Assembly: GCF_003583935.1 (NCBI RefSeq)
Contig: NZ_QYRN01000007.1
Coordinates: 124,001 to 188,000 of the forward strand
Origin: Aureimonas flava
GTDB taxonomy: Bacteria; Pseudomonadota; Alphaproteobacteria; Rhizobiales; Rhizobiaceae
Reading direction: 5' to 3'
Length of the DNA stretch: 64,000 nt
The position numbers and the translations under genes are program-made. Shown piece after piece: positions 1 through 18,039 of the stretch; within the stretch, counting starts at the first letter, position 1, and the number at the start of each line of letters is the position of its first letter. The notes beneath the pieces were generated by a model. That model searched no databases. It saw only the letters and a list, made by a program, of their open reading frames with translations, and was not told where the DNA came from.

Positions 1-795
1 CGACAGGATCAGCCGGTCGCGCACCGGGCGGCCGTTGACGTAGACATACTGGTGCTGCGCCGTGCCGCGATGGAAGCTCGGCAGGCCGGCGTGGCCGGCG
101 AGGAACACGCCCTCGCGCCCCGCGTCCAGCGCGAAGGCGTTGTCGGCGAAGCTGTCGCCGACGATGGCGGAGACGCGCTCCAGCGCCTGTGCCTCCTCCA
201 CGGCGGGCAGCACGAGCGGGCTCCGGTCCTCGCCGGTCAGCTCGAAGCGCACGCCCGGAAAGGCGATCGCGATGCGGCGCACCACCTCGGTGATCGCCGC
301 CGATTCCGCCCGGTCGCTCTTCAGGAACTTCAGCCGGGCGGGCACGGCGTGGAACAGGTCGCGCACCTCGATCGCGGTGCCGCCCGAGAGCGCCGCCGGA
401 CGCGGGCCGTCCTGCCGCCCGCCATGGACCAGGATCTCGTGCGCCCCGTCGGCCCCGCGCGCCCGCGAGCGCAGCGACAGCCGCGCCACCGAGCCGATCG
501 AGGGAAGCGCCTCGCCCCGGAAGCCGAGCGTCTCGATGCCCTGCAGTCCGCCCTCCATCTTGGAGGTGCAGTGGCGGCGCACCGCCAGCGGCAGCTCGGC
601 CAAGGGAATGCCGCACCCGTCGTCGGTGATGCGGATCAGGCTCTTGCCGCCACCCGCCGTGACGATCTCGATGCGCCGGGCGCCGGCGTCCAGCGCGTTC
701 TCCACCAGTTCCTTCACGACGCTGGCCGGCCGCTCCACCACCTCGCCGGCGGCGATCTGGTCGATCAGGGTCTCGGTGAGCTGGCGGATCGGCAT
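1..795 (-). CDS. mutL: DNA mismatch repair protein MutL, N-terminal part (cut by window edge)
   Basis: This is the first 265 residues of MutL, the ATP-driven matchmaker that couples MutS mismatch recognition to downstream nicking and excision. The start [10 protein letters not shown] is the typical MutL opening. The GHKL ATPase motifs are all visible: [10 protein letters not shown] (about residues 29-38, with the catalytic Glu and Mg-binding Asn), DDGCG (58-62) and GFRGEAL (91-97). The transducer domain begins after about residue 200, and the C-terminal dimerisation domain lies outside the window. It follows glgX on the same strand after 88 nt, so it may be read through from the glycogen operon or have its own promoter. 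The family assignment is secure; only the 3' end is missing. Confidence 0.96.
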   Translation of the reverse strand, partial: MPIRQLTETLIDQIAAGEVVERPASVVKELVENALDAGARRIEIVTAGGGKSLIRITDDGCGIPLAELPLAVRRHCTSKMEGGLQGIETLGFRGEALPSIGSVARLSLRSRARGADGAHEILVHGGRQDGPRPAALSGGTAIEVRDLFHAVPARLKFLKSDRAESAAITEVVRRIAIAFPGVRFELTGEDRSPLVLPAVEEAQALERVSAIVGDSFADNAFALDAGREGVFLAGHAGLPSFHRGTAQHQYVYVNGRPVRDRLILS

Positions 796-883
796 GGGCG
801 GCTTTCGGCGGCTGGGGCTCGCCGTCACATAGGCCCGTCCGGGCGCCGGAGCAAACGGGCGCGGATCGCGGACCGGGGCGCTC

Positions 884-2908
884 TCACGCCGCCGCCTCGA
901 GGATCACCGCGACGGAGCGGGGCGCCAGCGTGAAGGGCTCGCCGGGCCGGAGCGGCCGCTCGCCCGCCTCCGGCCGGTCGGTCTGGAGCACGAGCCGGTG
1001 CGTGCGGCCGGGCGCCGGCGCGGGCAGGCGGAGCGCCAGCGGCTCGCGGCCGGCATGGAGATAGACGAGCGCCGCCGAGCCCCGCGCCGCCAGCCGCGCG
1101 CCGAGCCAGCGCCGCGCATCGTCCCGCCACTCGCCGGGTGCCATCGCCTCGCCGCCGGCGCCCAGCCAGACGACGTCGGGCGCCCCGTCCACCAACGCGC
1201 CGGTCAGGAAGGCGGGGGCGCGGAGGGCGGGCACCGCCGCGCGCAGCCGGGCGAGCCGGGCGGTGAACGCGGCGAGCGCCCCGTCGGCGCCCGCCCAGTC
1301 GAGCCAGACGGTCTCGTTGTCCTGCGCATAGGCGTTGTTGTTGCCGCCCTGGCTGCGGCCCAGCTCGTCGCCGGCGACGATCATCGGGTTGCCCCGCGCG
1401 ACGAACAGCGTGGCGAGGAGCGCGCGCATGTCGCGCTGCCGCGCGGCCAGGATGGCGGGATCGGGCGTCGCGCCCTCCGTCCCGTTGTTCCAGGAATGGT
1501 TCTCGCCGTGGCCGTCGCGGTTGTTCTCGCCGTTGGCCTCGTTGTGCTTGGCCTCGTAGGCGACGAGGTCGTGGAGCGTGAACCCGTCGTGGGCGGTGAC
1601 GAAGTTGACGCCTGACGCGGCGTCGCGGCCCGGCCCGGCGAAGAGGTCGGGCGAGCCCGCCAGGCGCGTGGCGAGCGCCGACAGGAGGCCGCCCTCGCCG
1701 CGCCAGAAGCGGCGCACGTCGTCGCGGAACCGGTCCTGCCATTCCAGGAAGGGTGCGGGGAAGGCGCCGACCTGGTATCCGCCGGGGCCGACGTCCCAGG
1801 GCTCCATCACATGGAGACGGTCCCGCAGGACCGGGTCGGCCGCCAGGCGCCGGAGGAACGGCGCGTCCGGCCGGAAGCCTTGCGGCGTGCGGCCGAGCAC
1901 CGTGCCGAGGTCGTAGCGGAAGCCGTCGACCCCGCCGTATTCCACCCAGGCCCGGAGCGCGTCGATCCCGAGCCGCATCACCGGCTCGCGCCAGAAGGCG
2001 AAGGTGTTGCCCGTGCCGGTGTCGTTGGCGAGCCGGTCGGGCTCGGCCGCGTCGGCGGCGTAGTAGGTGGCGTTGTCGAGCCCGCGATAGCAGAGCGTCG
2101 GCCCGCCGTGGTCGCTCTCGCCCGAATGGTTCAGCACCATGTCGAGCAGCACGCGGATGCCGCGCGCGTGCAGCGCGTCGCTCACCCGGCGCACCTCCGG
2201 CCAGCCGCCGGGCACGAGGCGCGGGTCGGGCGCCATCTGGCACACCGGGTTGTAGCCCCAGGCGTTGCCGAGGCCGAGATGGACGAGGTGCCGCTCGTCG
2301 ATCGCCGCGGTGAGCGGCATCAGCTCCACCGTCTCGACGCCGAGGCGCTGGAGATGGTCGAGGACCGCGGGCTCGGCGAGCGCGCCCAGCGTGCCGCGCA
2401 GCGCGGCGGGCACGCCGGGATGGGCCTGCGTGTAGGCGCGCACCAGAAGCTCGTAGGTGAAGCCGGGCGCCCGGCGTGGCAGCACCGGCGCGCCGCCCGC
2501 CGGACGGCAGACCACCGCGCGCGGCATCAGCGGGGCTGTGTCGAGCCGGCGCCCGGGCGGGCTTCCCAGCGCCGCGTGGTAGACGAAGGGCCGGTCGAGG
2601 CGCAGCGCATAGGGGTCGACCAGGAGCTTCGACGGGTCGAAGCGGTGGCCCCGGGCGAGATCGAAGGGCCCATGGGCGCGAAGCCCGTAGAGCGCCCCCT
2701 CCGCCAGCCCCGGCACGAAGCCGAAATGCACGTCGCCCGCCCGGCCGGGCAGGGCGAGGCGCTCGCGCTCCCGGATGCCGGCCGGATCGAACAGGCAGAG
2801 CTCGATGCGGCTCGCATGGGCCGAGAACACCGCGAAATGCGTGCCGTCCGCGCCGGGGCTCGCCCCCAGCCGCTCGGGCGCCCCGTGCTCCGCCGTGATC
2901 GTCGTCAT
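884..2908 (-). CDS. glgX: glycogen debranching enzyme GlgX (copy 1)
   Basis: A 674-residue GH13 isoamylase-type enzyme that hydrolyses alpha-1,6 branches of glycogen trimmed by phosphorylase. An N-terminal CBM48 fold (about 10-110) precedes the catalytic barrel. The catalytic residues are visible: the nucleophile Asp in DGFRYDLG (about D333), the acid/base Glu in [10 protein letters not shown] (about E369), and the transition-state Asp in [11 protein letters not shown]. The ATG lies 11 nt after the stop of the UPF0314 gene, with a weak AGGGA-like site, and ends the glgC-glgA-pgm-UPF0314-glgX string. A second, longer glgX at 55.8 kb has the same catalytic motifs, so the two copies may divide work by growth phase or substrate. 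That division is inference. Confidence 0.95.
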   Translation of the reverse strand: MTTITAEHGAPERLGASPGADGTHFAVFSAHASRIELCLFDPAGIRERERLALPGRAGDVHFGFVPGLAEGALYGLRAHGPFDLARGHRFDPSKLLVDPYALRLDRPFVYHAALGSPPGRRLDTAPLMPRAVVCRPAGGAPVLPRRAPGFTYELLVRAYTQAHPGVPAALRGTLGALAEPAVLDHLQRLGVETVELMPLTAAIDERHLVHLGLGNAWGYNPVCQMAPDPRLVPGGWPEVRRVSDALHARGIRVLLDMVLNHSGESDHGGPTLCYRGLDNATYYAADAAEPDRLANDTGTGNTFAFWREPVMRLGIDALRAWVEYGGVDGFRYDLGTVLGRTPQGFRPDAPFLRRLAADPVLRDRLHVMEPWDVGPGGYQVGAFPAPFLEWQDRFRDDVRRFWRGEGGLLSALATRLAGSPDLFAGPGRDAASGVNFVTAHDGFTLHDLVAYEAKHNEANGENNRDGHGENHSWNNGTEGATPDPAILAARQRDMRALLATLFVARGNPMIVAGDELGRSQGGNNNAYAQDNETVWLDWAGADGALAAFTARLARLRAAVPALRAPAFLTGALVDGAPDVVWLGAGGEAMAPGEWRDDARRWLGARLAARGSAALVYLHAGREPLALRLPAPAPGRTHRLVLQTDRPEAGERPLRPGEPFTLAPRSVAVILEAAA

Positions 2909-2919
2909 GCTGCCCGTCC

Positions 2920-7842
<4,923 letters not shown>

Positions 7843-7944
7843 ATCGTCTCCTCCTGCGCCGTTCCCGCGAGCACCCGCCGGGGGCCTGCCGGTCGCCACT
7901 GTTCTGTGTTTCCACAGCGGAAAGATAGGGCCGATGACCCGGCG

Positions 7945-7969
7945 GCAACCGGCCCGGGGGCCGGTTTGC
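7945..7969. repeat. GC-rich inverted repeat in the glgP-glgC gap
   Basis: The arms AACCGGCCC (7947-7955) and GGGCCGGTT (7958-7966) pair perfectly around two bases, and the flanking GC/GC extends the stem with one bulge. It lies between the glgP stop and the glgC start. Read in the gene direction it is not followed by a T-run, so it is not a classic terminator. An operator, a processing site or an attenuation hairpin are all possible. Confidence 0.55.
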
Positions 7970-7998
7970 ACAGAGTTTTTGAGCGATCGGGGGCCGGC

Positions 7999-10488
<2,490 letters not shown>

Positions 10489-10496
10489 GTCGGATC

Positions 10497-12146
10497 TCAC
10501 GTCCTCAGGTGGGCGATGGCGGAGACGAGGCCCGCCGTGGAGGAGTCACGGCTCTCGGCGGAGGCTTCGCCGCGCACGACGGGCAGGAGGCCGGTGGCCA
10601 GTTCCTTGCCGAGCTCGACGCCCCACTGGTCGAAGGCGTTGATGCCGAAGAGCTGCGCCTCCACGAAGACACGGTGCTCGTAGAGCGCGACGAGGCGGCC
10701 GAAGGCGAAGGGCGTGAGCTTGTCGTGCAGGATGGTGATCGAGGGCCGGTCGCCGGAGAACTCGCGGTGCGGCGCGATGCGCTCGGCCTCGTCCGCCGGG
10801 CGGCCGGCGTCCAGAAGCTGCCGGCGGGCCTCCTCCAGCGTGCGGCCCTTCATCAGCGCCTCCGACTGGGCGAGGCAGTTGGCCAGAAGCAGGTCCTGGT
10901 GGATCCGCATGTCCTGGCCCCTCTCGTGCGCGTTGGCGCCCACGATGAACTCCACCGGCACGATGTCGGTGCCCTGGTGCAGGAGCTGGAAGAAGGCGTG
11001 CTGGCCGTTGGTGCCGGGCTCGCCCCAGACCACCGGTCCCGTCGGCGTCTCGACGCGGCGGCCGTCCAGGCCGACATGCTTGCCGTTGGATTCCATGTCG
11101 AGCTGCTGGAGGTAGGCCGGCAGCCGGGCGAGGCGCTGGTCGTAGGGGATCACGGCGCGCGAGGGATGGCCCTGCGCGACCCGATGCCACCAGCCGACGA
11201 GGCCGAGGATCAGCGGCAGGTTGGCGTCCGCCGGCGCGTCCTTGAAATGGCGGTCCATGTCGCGCGCGCCCGCCAGGAACTCGCGGAAGCGCTCCGGCCC
11301 GATCGCGATCATCAGCGGCAGGCCGATCGCCGACCACACGGAGTAGCGGCCGCCCACCCAGTCCCAGAAGCCGAAGGTGCGGTCCTCGCCGATGCCGAAG
11401 GCGCCGACCTTGTCGAGCGCGGTGGAGACGGCGGCGAAATGCGCGCCCACCGCGGCCTCGCCGAGACGGCCCGCGACCCAGGCCCGCGCCGTCTGCGCGT
11501 TGGTCATGGTCTCGATCGTGGTGAAGGTCTTGGAGGCGACGATGAAGAGCGTGGTCTCTGGATCGAGGCCCCGCAGCGTGTCCGCCATGTGGGCGCCGTC
11601 GATGTTGGACACGAAATGGGCGCGCGGGCCGTCATGGTAGGGCGCGAGCGCGAGGCAGGCCATGACCGGTCCGAGGTCCGAGCCGCCGATGCCGATGTTG
11701 ACGATGTCGGTGATCCGCTGGCCCGTGGCGCCCCGGATCGTGCCGTCGCGAAGGCCTTTCGCGAAACGCGACATGGCGGCGAGGACGCCCTCCACCTCGG
11801 CGCCCACCGCCTGTCCTTCCACGGCGAACCCGTCGCCGGGCTCGGCGCGCAGCGCCACGTGGAGCACCGCACGGTTCTCGGTGGTGTTGATGCGCGCGCC
11901 GGAGAACATCGCGTCGCGGCGCTCCAGGACGCCGGCGAGGCGGGCGAAGGCGTGCAGCGCGGCGAGGTCGTCGGCCGCCAGCGCGCATTTCGACACGTCG
12001 AGCAGGAGGTCGTCGTGCCGGAACGAGAAGTGGCGGAACCGATCCGCGTCGGCGGCGAAGAGCGCCTTGATGCCCGTCTTCGCGGCGGTCGCGCCCCGCG
12101 CCTTGAGCTGGTCGAGGGATACGTCGTTCGAGATCTGGTCGGTCAC
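10497..12146 (-). CDS. pgi: glucose-6-phosphate isomerase
   Basis: A 549-residue phosphoglucose isomerase that interconverts glucose-6-phosphate and fructose-6-phosphate. [30 protein letters not shown] and the [15 protein letters not shown] motif are characteristic SIS-domain signatures. The start is uncertain. The GTG at 12146 gives the usual family length, while an in-frame ATG at 12254 adds 36 residues of low-complexity sequence unlike Pgi N-termini. A weak promoter-like pair (TTGGGC at 12229-12224 and CTATCC at 12207-12202, spacer 16) lies between the two candidates and slightly favours the GTG. Pgi at the head of a glycogen operon ties polymer turnover to central metabolism. Confidence 0.94.
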   Translation of the reverse strand: MTDQISNDVSLDQLKARGATAAKTGIKALFAADADRFRHFSFRHDDLLLDVSKCALAADDLAALHAFARLAGVLERRDAMFSGARINTTENRAVLHVALRAEPGDGFAVEGQAVGAEVEGVLAAMSRFAKGLRDGTIRGATGQRITDIVNIGIGGSDLGPVMACLALAPYHDGPRAHFVSNIDGAHMADTLRGLDPETTLFIVASKTFTTIETMTNAQTARAWVAGRLGEAAVGAHFAAVSTALDKVGAFGIGEDRTFGFWDWVGGRYSVWSAIGLPLMIAIGPERFREFLAGARDMDRHFKDAPADANLPLILGLVGWWHRVAQGHPSRAVIPYDQRLARLPAYLQQLDMESNGKHVGLDGRRVETPTGPVVWGEPGTNGQHAFFQLLHQGTDIVPVEFIVGANAHERGQDMRIHQDLLLANCLAQSEALMKGRTLEEARRQLLDAGRPADEAERIAPHREFSGDRPSITILHDKLTPFAFGRLVALYEHRVFVEAQLFGINAFDQWGVELGKELATGLLPVVRGEASAESRDSSTAGLVSAIAHLRT

Positions 12147-12354
12147 GCGATCGGTCCATGGCTTCGTCGGCGAGCCGACAGGCCCGCGCTCGGACGCCGA
12201 AGGATAGAGCGTTTTGCCGCAGTGCCCAACAGTTTCCCGTCGGGCCCCCGCCATGCCGCCCCGGCCGCGCGCCGCCGGGACGATCCGTATCGGAAAGCCA
12301 TTACGAATTCGCCTATGGCGGACCGGGGAGGGGGGAGGCGACCCCCGCGGCGCC

Positions 12355-12582
12355 TCAGGTCCGAAGGCCGGCCAGCTTCTCGATCGCGTGGTCCAGCGTC
12401 TGCGACATCGGATCGATCCCGTCGGCCCGGTTCTCCGCGTCGACGCGGCGCTTCCATTCGCCGAGGATCGATCGCTTCTCGTGGTCGTCCAGGAACCCGT
12501 CCTCGACCACGGCCATCGGCGTATCGAACGACGTGCCGTCCTCGCGGTCGAACCGGGCGTGCTTGAGGGCTTCGGTGCTCAT
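12355..12582 (-). CDS. small conserved-looking hypothetical protein (75 aa)
   Basis: A 75-residue acidic, soluble protein of unknown function starting [15 protein letters not shown], with a CAGGAG ribosome site 8-9 nt upstream. It is rich in Asp/Glu and carries a central [15 protein letters not shown] stretch predicted to be helical. It has no signal peptide or membrane segment. Similar short proteins occur in Hyphomicrobiales genomes, but I know no function. It lies between tamB and pgi, 208 nt ahead of pgi, so an independent transcript is likely. Coding is supported by the ribosome site and non-repetitive composition. Confidence 0.75.
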   Translation of the reverse strand: MSTEALKHARFDREDGTSFDTPMAVVEDGFLDDHEKRSILGEWKRRVDAENRADGIDPMSQTLDHAIEKLAGLRT

Positions 12583-12660
12583 GGCTTGGACTCCTGACAG
12601 ACGTCCCCTCGTCGGGGGACGTGCGTCGAAACGTGCGAGCCGCGGCGCCGGTTGCGCCCC

Positions 12661-15600
12661 TCAATATTCCTTTTCGTAGAACACGCCGACCTCGCCCCCG
12701 CCGTTCGCCGTCACCGCCGCGCGCGCCTTGATGTCGGCGCCGAGGTCGAGGTCGATGGAGACGCGTCCGGTGCTGTCGACGCCGACATAGGTGTTCTCGT
12801 TGAGGTAGCGACCGACGCCCACGGCGGCCTGACCGTCGGCCGTGGTGCGGATGTCGATGTCGTCCACGCCGAGCTGCGAGCGCAGGTTGTCGAGAAGCCC
12901 GGTGGAGCCGCCGACGCCCGCGAGCTGCGCGGCCGCCGAGGCGAGCTGGGCGATCTGCAGCGGCGACAGGTCGGCCGTGCCCTGGCCGAAGATCAGGCGC
13001 GCCAGCACCTCGTCCTGCGGCAGGGCCGGGGAGGAGGTGAAGGTGAAGCTCGGATTGTTGGCCGGGCCGGTGATGGCGATGTAGACCGTCACCTCGCCCG
13101 TGTCGGACGCGGCCAGGAGGTCCAGCGTCGGCACGAGGTTGCCGTCGAAGGTGAGGGTCGCGCGCTGGAAGTCGAGCCGGCGCGACAGGAGCTGGAAACG
13201 GCCGCGCTGCAGCTCGAAGGCGCCGGCGATGCCGAGATTGGACGACGGCCCGGTGATGCGGATGGTTCCGCCGAGCTCCAGGTCGAGACCCCGGCCGCGC
13301 ACGAAGACGCGGTTCGGCGCGTTCAGCGTCACGTCCAGGCGGATGCCGCCGCCGGCGCCCCCGCCGCCGGCCGATCCCTGCGGGTCGATCTCGCGGATCT
13401 GCTGCAGGACGGCGGCCGGCGTGTTGCGTCGCTTTAGGTCGATCTGCGCCACCGAGCTCGGCAGGTTGTCGGGCACCAGGATGGCGATTTCGCGCGCGTT
13501 CACGGTGCCGGCCAGGAGGGCGCCGCCAGCCAGCGGGCCGGTGAGGGTCAGGCCGGCGTCGAGGCGCACGGTCACCAGTTCGCCGTCGGCATAGCGCCCG
13601 TCCGCGACCTGGATGCGAAGGTCCGCCGGGAAGCCGGCGCCGAGGCCGATCGTGCCCGAGACGCTCACGGTGCCGCCGGCCCCAAGCTGCGCGGTGACGC
13701 TCGTCAGCGTCGCGGTCTGTCCGTTCAGGGCGATCTGCGCGTTGATGTTGTTGACCGCGAGGTTGGCGCCCGTGTCCACGAACGAGGCGCCGGCGGTGGA
13801 GATGGTGCCGGTCACGTCGGGCGCGGCGGCGCTGCCGCGCACCCGCGCGTCCACCGCCACCGTGCCCTGAACGGAGCGTCCGCCCTCGGCCAGGATGCGG
13901 TTGGCGAGCGAGAGCGGCGCGGTGCCGTTCAGCGCGAGGTCGAAGGTCGGCGTGCCGGCGACGCCCACCGAGCCGTTGGCGGTGAAGGCGAGCCCGCTGC
14001 CCGAGAGCGACCCGTCCACCGTCACGCGGTTGTCGGCGAAGGCGCCGCGCGCGGCGATGTCGAGCGGGCCGACGCCCGCCTCGCGCGTCTGCGTGACCGA
14101 GAAGCCGGCGAGCCGGAGGTCGTATTCGGCGCGCGGGGCCGACAGGGTGCCGGTGGCGCGCGCGGAGCCGTTCAGCGTGCCCTGCGGGTCGATGCCGGAG
14201 GCCGCAGCCGCCGCCAGCGAGGCGGGCACGTTGTCGAGCGCGACGTCGAGGTCGAGCCGCTGGCCGACCGTGCCGCTGGCCGTCACCGAGCCGGAGCCGA
14301 GATCGAGGCGCGCGGTCTGGAGCCGGACGCTGCCGTCGGCATAGGCGCCGGCCGCCGTGGCGTCGATGGCGGGCGCGCCGGCGGCGCGGGTCTGCGCCAC
14401 GGAAACGTCTGCGGCCCGCAGGTCGAAGGTGGCGGCGGGCTTCTGCAGCGTGCCGGTGGCGGCGAGGTTGCCCGACAGGGTTCCGCGTGCGTCGAGGCTC
14501 GGCTGGACGGCGTTGGCGAGCGCTACGGGAAGCTGGTCGAGCACCACGCGAAGGTCCAGCGCGCGGCCCACCGAGCCGGAGGCTTCCAGCGAGCCCGCGC
14601 CGGTGTCGATCCGCGCCCGCTCGAAGCGTGCGGTGCCCTGCGCGTAGGTGCCCGCGACGTCGAGCGTCACCGTGTCCACGCCGCCCCCGCGCAGCGGCGC
14701 GGCGGACAGGCCGGCGCCGGAGAGCGAGAAGGTGGCGTTGGGATCGGCGAGGGTGCCGGTGGCCGTGGCCTCGCCGTTCAGGGTTCCGCGTGCGTCGAGG
14801 CCGGGTCGCAGCCCGTTGGCGAGCGCCAGCGGCAGGTCGGCGATGCGAAGCCGCAGGTCCAGCGCGCGCCCGACCGTGCCGGTGGCCTCGACACGCCCCG
14901 AGCCGGCGGTCAGCACCGCCCGGTCGAGCCGGGCCGTGCCGCCGCGATAGAGGCCCGCAAGGTCGAGCGACACCGGCTCGACGCCGGCGCGGCGCACCTC
15001 GGCGGCTGTGATGCCACGTCCGGCGAGGTCGAAGGTGACCGCCGGGTTCTCCAGCGAGCCCGTGGCCGTCGCGGTGCCGTTGATCGTGCCCTCGGCGCCT
15101 AGCCCGTCCACGAAGCCGTTGGCGAGCGCCACGGGCAGGTCGGTGATCGCGAGGTCGAGGTCGAGCGCCTTGCCCACCGTGCCGGTCGCCTCGACCGAAC
15201 CGCTGCCGAGATCGACGCGCGCCGCGGTCAGCGTCGCCGTGCCGTCGCGGTACTGTCCGGCGAGGGCCGCGTCCACCGCGTCGAGGTTCGCGGCGCGGGT
15301 CTGAGAGGTCGCCACGCCTTCGGCGCGCAGGTCGAAGTCGAGGTCGGGCGCGGCCGCAAGGCCCCCCACAGCGACCGTGCCGCTGGCGGTGCCGGCCGCC
15401 TCGAGGCCCGCCACGAACGGGTTGGCGATGGCGAGCGGGAACCGGTCCAGCGCGAGGTCGAGATCGAGCCGGTCGCCCGCCGAGCCGGAAAGGGTGAGCG
15501 AGCCCGACCCGGCGTCGAGCCGGATCTCGCTCAGCGTGGTGCGCAGCGAGCCGAGCGTCACCGTGGCCGGAGCGGCGAGCGAGAGCGCGGCGTCCGGGAT

Positions 15601-18039
15601 CGCGGCCTGGAGCCGGCGCAGCGCGATCACCGTGCCCGCGTCGGTGAAGGCGAGGTCGCCCGCCAGCTCGACGGGGACGTCGTTGACGCGCGCGGAGGCG
15701 TTCAGCGCGGTGGCGTCGTTGATTTCCTCCAGCGTCGCGTCCAACGCCTCCACCGCGATGCCCCCGGCTTGCAGCGAGGCGGCCGCCACCGTGCCGGCGG
15801 CGCGCGGCGCGGTGAGGTAGTCGGTGGCGCGCAGCCGGATGCGCGCGCCGCGCAGGGCCGTCTCGCTGTCGTCGCGCGTCAGCGTCAGGGCGTTGCTGGT
15901 GAGGTCGAGGTCGGCGACCGGCGTGCCCCCGTTGCCGACCGCGAGCGCGACCGTGCCGTCGAGGTCGCCCGAGCCGGTCTGGCCGGCGAGCGACAGAAGG
16001 GTCGTGGCGTCCTGGATGGCGAGGCGGATCGCGCCGCTCGGGCGGTTCTCGCCGTCCAACGACACCTCGCCCTCGACCCGGTTCTCGCCCTGGCGAAGGA
16101 GAAGGTTCGACAGGCGGCGCACCGCGCCCTCGGTGGCGAGATCGGCCGACAGCGTCAGCGGCTCGCCGCCGAACGTCCCGGAGATCGCCACCGTGCCGCT
16201 CGGCGCGTCCGGCGCGAAGGTGCCCTGGATGCGGGCCTGGAGGTCGGTGAGCTGCCGTCCCACCACTTCGAGGTCGGACGCGGTGGCGGTGAGGTCGATC
16301 ACGGGCGCGGACGTGGTGCCCGAGGCCTTGAGGTCGAACCGGGCCTGCCCGTTCAGTGCGGAATCGGCGATCGCCGCCTGGTTGAGCTGGCCGGTGATCG
16401 CGGCGGCGACCTCGTCGCCGGTGAGGCTGGCCGAACCCGCAAGGTCCAGCGCGTCGCCGTCGACCCGCAGGTCGTCCACCCCGAACGAGCCGTCCGCGGC
16501 CCGCCGTACGAGGCCCGAGACCGCGACGCGCTCGCCCACGTAGGGCACGGCGTCGGTGGACAGGGCCGCCGTCTCGAGGTCGCTGTCGAGGCGAAGCTGG
16601 AAGGTGGAGAAGTCGAGCGCGGCGCTGCCCGACAGGGCGAGGTTGGCCGCGCCCGTGGTGAGGCGCGCCGTGTTGAAGGTCAGGCCGTCGGCCGTGAGCG
16701 CGCCGTCGGCGTCGAGCGCCAGCGGGCCTTCCAGGACGCGCGTCGCGATCCCGTCCGGCACGGAGGCGGACTGCGCGTCGAGGTCCACCACCACGGGGCC
16801 GACGAGGTTGTTGAGGTCGAAGCCGGTGCTGGAGGCGTTCAGCGTCACCGCGTTGGCGACGTAGTCCTCGAAGCCGGCGGTGCGGGCGGCGGCGGCGAAC
16901 CGGAGCGCGGAGGCGGACAGGCTGCCGCGCAGCGAGGCGTCCACCGAGGACAGCTCCAGCGCGGTGCGCGCGCCGTCCGAGCCGAAGGCGAGGGGCACCG
17001 GGTTGGCGGCGTCCGTGCGCAGCGCGACGGCGAGGTCGTTGTTCGGGCCCGTCCGGTCGAAGGTGCCGGAGGCCGAAAGGTCGAGCGGGCCGGACTGGAG
17101 GCGGCCGGCATCGATGCCGATCACGCCGTCCGGGCGCAGGAGGACGTTGGCGGCAAGGGTCAGGTTCTCGCCCACGATGCCCTGGTAGGCCAGCGGCACG
17201 AAGGGGGCGGACAGGGCGGTGAGATCGACGCCGATGCGCCGGCCTTCCGCGCCGTTGCGGACCGTCGCCCGCAGCGTCGCGGCGCGTTCGGAGCCGAGGT
17301 CCAGCGTGCCGTCGGCGGCGAAGTCGTCGAACGGGCCGGTGCCGTTCACGGCAAGGCGCACGGGCGGCGCGCCGGGCAGCTTCAGGAGCCCCGCGACGAT
17401 GCCGCCCGCCGGCTCGCTCGCGTTGATCGCGATCTCCAGCCGGTTGGCGTCCGGCTGGAAGCCGAGCTTGAGCGCGATGTCGCCGCCCTGGTCGAGCCGG
17501 CGGATCGTGGCGCTGGCGTCGAGCCGGGCCGGGTCGGGCTGGAGGTTCAGCGAGGCCTCGGCCGCCAGACGCGCCGGAATTCCGGCCACGGCCTCGCCCA
17601 GCACGAACTCGTCGATCGCGATGCGTCCGATGTTGGCGGTGATCGAGGGGAGCGAGAAGGGGCCGCTCTCCTCCTCGGTCGTCTGCGGGGGCGCGGCGCG
17701 CGGCAGGCGGTCCATCACGATCTGGCCGGCCGACAGGGTCTGCACGTCCACCGTCTTGCGCACCAGCGCCAGGGGCGACCAGTCGAGCGCGAGGTTGCGC
17801 AGCGTCAGCCAGACGCCGTCGCGGTCGGCGACCGTGACCTCCTCGATGCGCACCTCGCCGCTGAAGGCGCCGCTGAGGCCCTGGATCTTCACCTGCCGGT
17901 CCTCGGTGGACAGGAGGTTCTCGAGCTGCCCGGCCAGGAACTGCGCATGCGCCGGCTGGGCGCACAGGAGCGCGGCCGCCAGGAGAGCGGCGAGGCGGAG
18001 CTTGAGAAGGAGGGCGGAAAGGAGGCGCATCGCGATCAT
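12661..18039 (-). CDS. tamB: translocation and assembly module inner-membrane protein TamB
   Basis: A 1792-residue DUF490 protein, anchored in the inner membrane by an N-terminal signal-anchor (about residues 5-30, ending AHAQ). It spans the periplasm as a beta-taco groove that partners TamA and is implicated in outer-membrane protein assembly and phospholipid transport. The C-terminal DUF490 core is clear: FQRATLTFDGNLVPTLDLLA, then a SFTFTSSPALPQDEVLARLIFG segment, and a final Tyr residue. Residues about 881-1390 are five repeats of about 101 residues. The ATG directly follows the tamA stop (TGAATG), so the pair is coupled. At 1792 residues it is longer than E. coli TamB. Confidence 0.94.
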   Translation of the reverse strand: MIAMRLLSALLLKLRLAALLAAALLCAQPAHAQFLAGQLENLLSTEDRQVKIQGLSGAFSGEVRIEEVTVADRDGVWLTLRNLALDWSPLALVRKTVDVQTLSAGQIVMDRLPRAAPPQTTEEESGPFSLPSITANIGRIAIDEFVLGEAVAGIPARLAAEASLNLQPDPARLDASATIRRLDQGGDIALKLGFQPDANRLEIAINASEPAGGIVAGLLKLPGAPPVRLAVNGTGPFDDFAADGTLDLGSERAATLRATVRNGAEGRRIGVDLTALSAPFVPLAYQGIVGENLTLAANVLLRPDGVIGIDAGRLQSGPLDLSASGTFDRTGPNNDLAVALRTDAANPVPLAFGSDGARTALELSSVDASLRGSLSASALRFAAAARTAGFEDYVANAVTLNASSTGFDLNNLVGPVVVDLDAQSASVPDGIATRVLEGPLALDADGALTADGLTFNTARLTTGAANLALSGSAALDFSTFQLRLDSDLETAALSTDAVPYVGERVAVSGLVRRAADGSFGVDDLRVDGDALDLAGSASLTGDEVAAAITGQLNQAAIADSALNGQARFDLKASGTTSAPVIDLTATASDLEVVGRQLTDLQARIQGTFAPDAPSGTVAISGTFGGEPLTLSADLATEGAVRRLSNLLLRQGENRVEGEVSLDGENRPSGAIRLAIQDATTLLSLAGQTGSGDLDGTVALAVGNGGTPVADLDLTSNALTLTRDDSETALRGARIRLRATDYLTAPRAAGTVAAASLQAGGIAVEALDATLEEINDATALNASARVNDVPVELAGDLAFTDAGTVIALRRLQAAIPDAALSLAAPATVTLGSLRTTLSEIRLDAGSGSLTLSGSAGDRLDLDLALDRFPLAIANPFVAGLEAAGTASGTVAVGGLAAAPDLDFDLRAEGVATSQTRAANLDAVDAALAGQYRDGTATLTAARVDLGSGSVEATGTVGKALDLDLAITDLPVALANGFVDGLGAEGTINGTATATGSLENPAVTFDLAGRGITAAEVRRAGVEPVSLDLAGLYRGGTARLDRAVLTAGSGRVEATGTVGRALDLRLRIADLPLALANGLRPGLDARGTLNGEATATGTLADPNATFSLSGAGLSAAPLRGGGVDTVTLDVAGTYAQGTARFERARIDTGAGSLEASGSVGRALDLRVVLDQLPVALANAVQPSLDARGTLSGNLAATGTLQKPAATFDLRAADVSVAQTRAAGAPAIDATAAGAYADGSVRLQTARLDLGSGSVTASGTVGQRLDLDVALDNVPASLAAAAASGIDPQGTLNGSARATGTLSAPRAEYDLRLAGFSVTQTREAGVGPLDIAARGAFADNRVTVDGSLSGSGLAFTANGSVGVAGTPTFDLALNGTAPLSLANRILAEGGRSVQGTVAVDARVRGSAAAPDVTGTISTAGASFVDTGANLAVNNINAQIALNGQTATLTSVTAQLGAGGTVSVSGTIGLGAGFPADLRIQVADGRYADGELVTVRLDAGLTLTGPLAGGALLAGTVNAREIAILVPDNLPSSVAQIDLKRRNTPAAVLQQIREIDPQGSAGGGGAGGGIRLDVTLNAPNRVFVRGRGLDLELGGTIRITGPSSNLGIAGAFELQRGRFQLLSRRLDFQRATLTFDGNLVPTLDLLAASDTGEVTVYIAITGPANNPSFTFTSSPALPQDEVLARLIFGQGTADLSPLQIAQLASAAAQLAGVGGSTGLLDNLRSQLGVDDIDIRTTADGQAAVGVGRYLNENTYVGVDSTGRVSIDLDLGADIKARAAVTANGGGEVGVFYEKEY
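13868..15394 (-). repeat. five tandem ~101-residue repeats inside TamB
   Basis: The unit opens with variants of GTLNGEATATGTLADP and continues through a segment like GSGSVEATGTVGKALDLDL. Openings occur near residues 881, 980, 1080, 1181 and 1282, with a degenerate sixth near 1390. At DNA level one 23-nt word is identical at 14476-14498 and 14779-14801, exactly 303 nt (101 codons) apart, which indicates fairly recent unit duplication. Confidence 0.8.
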
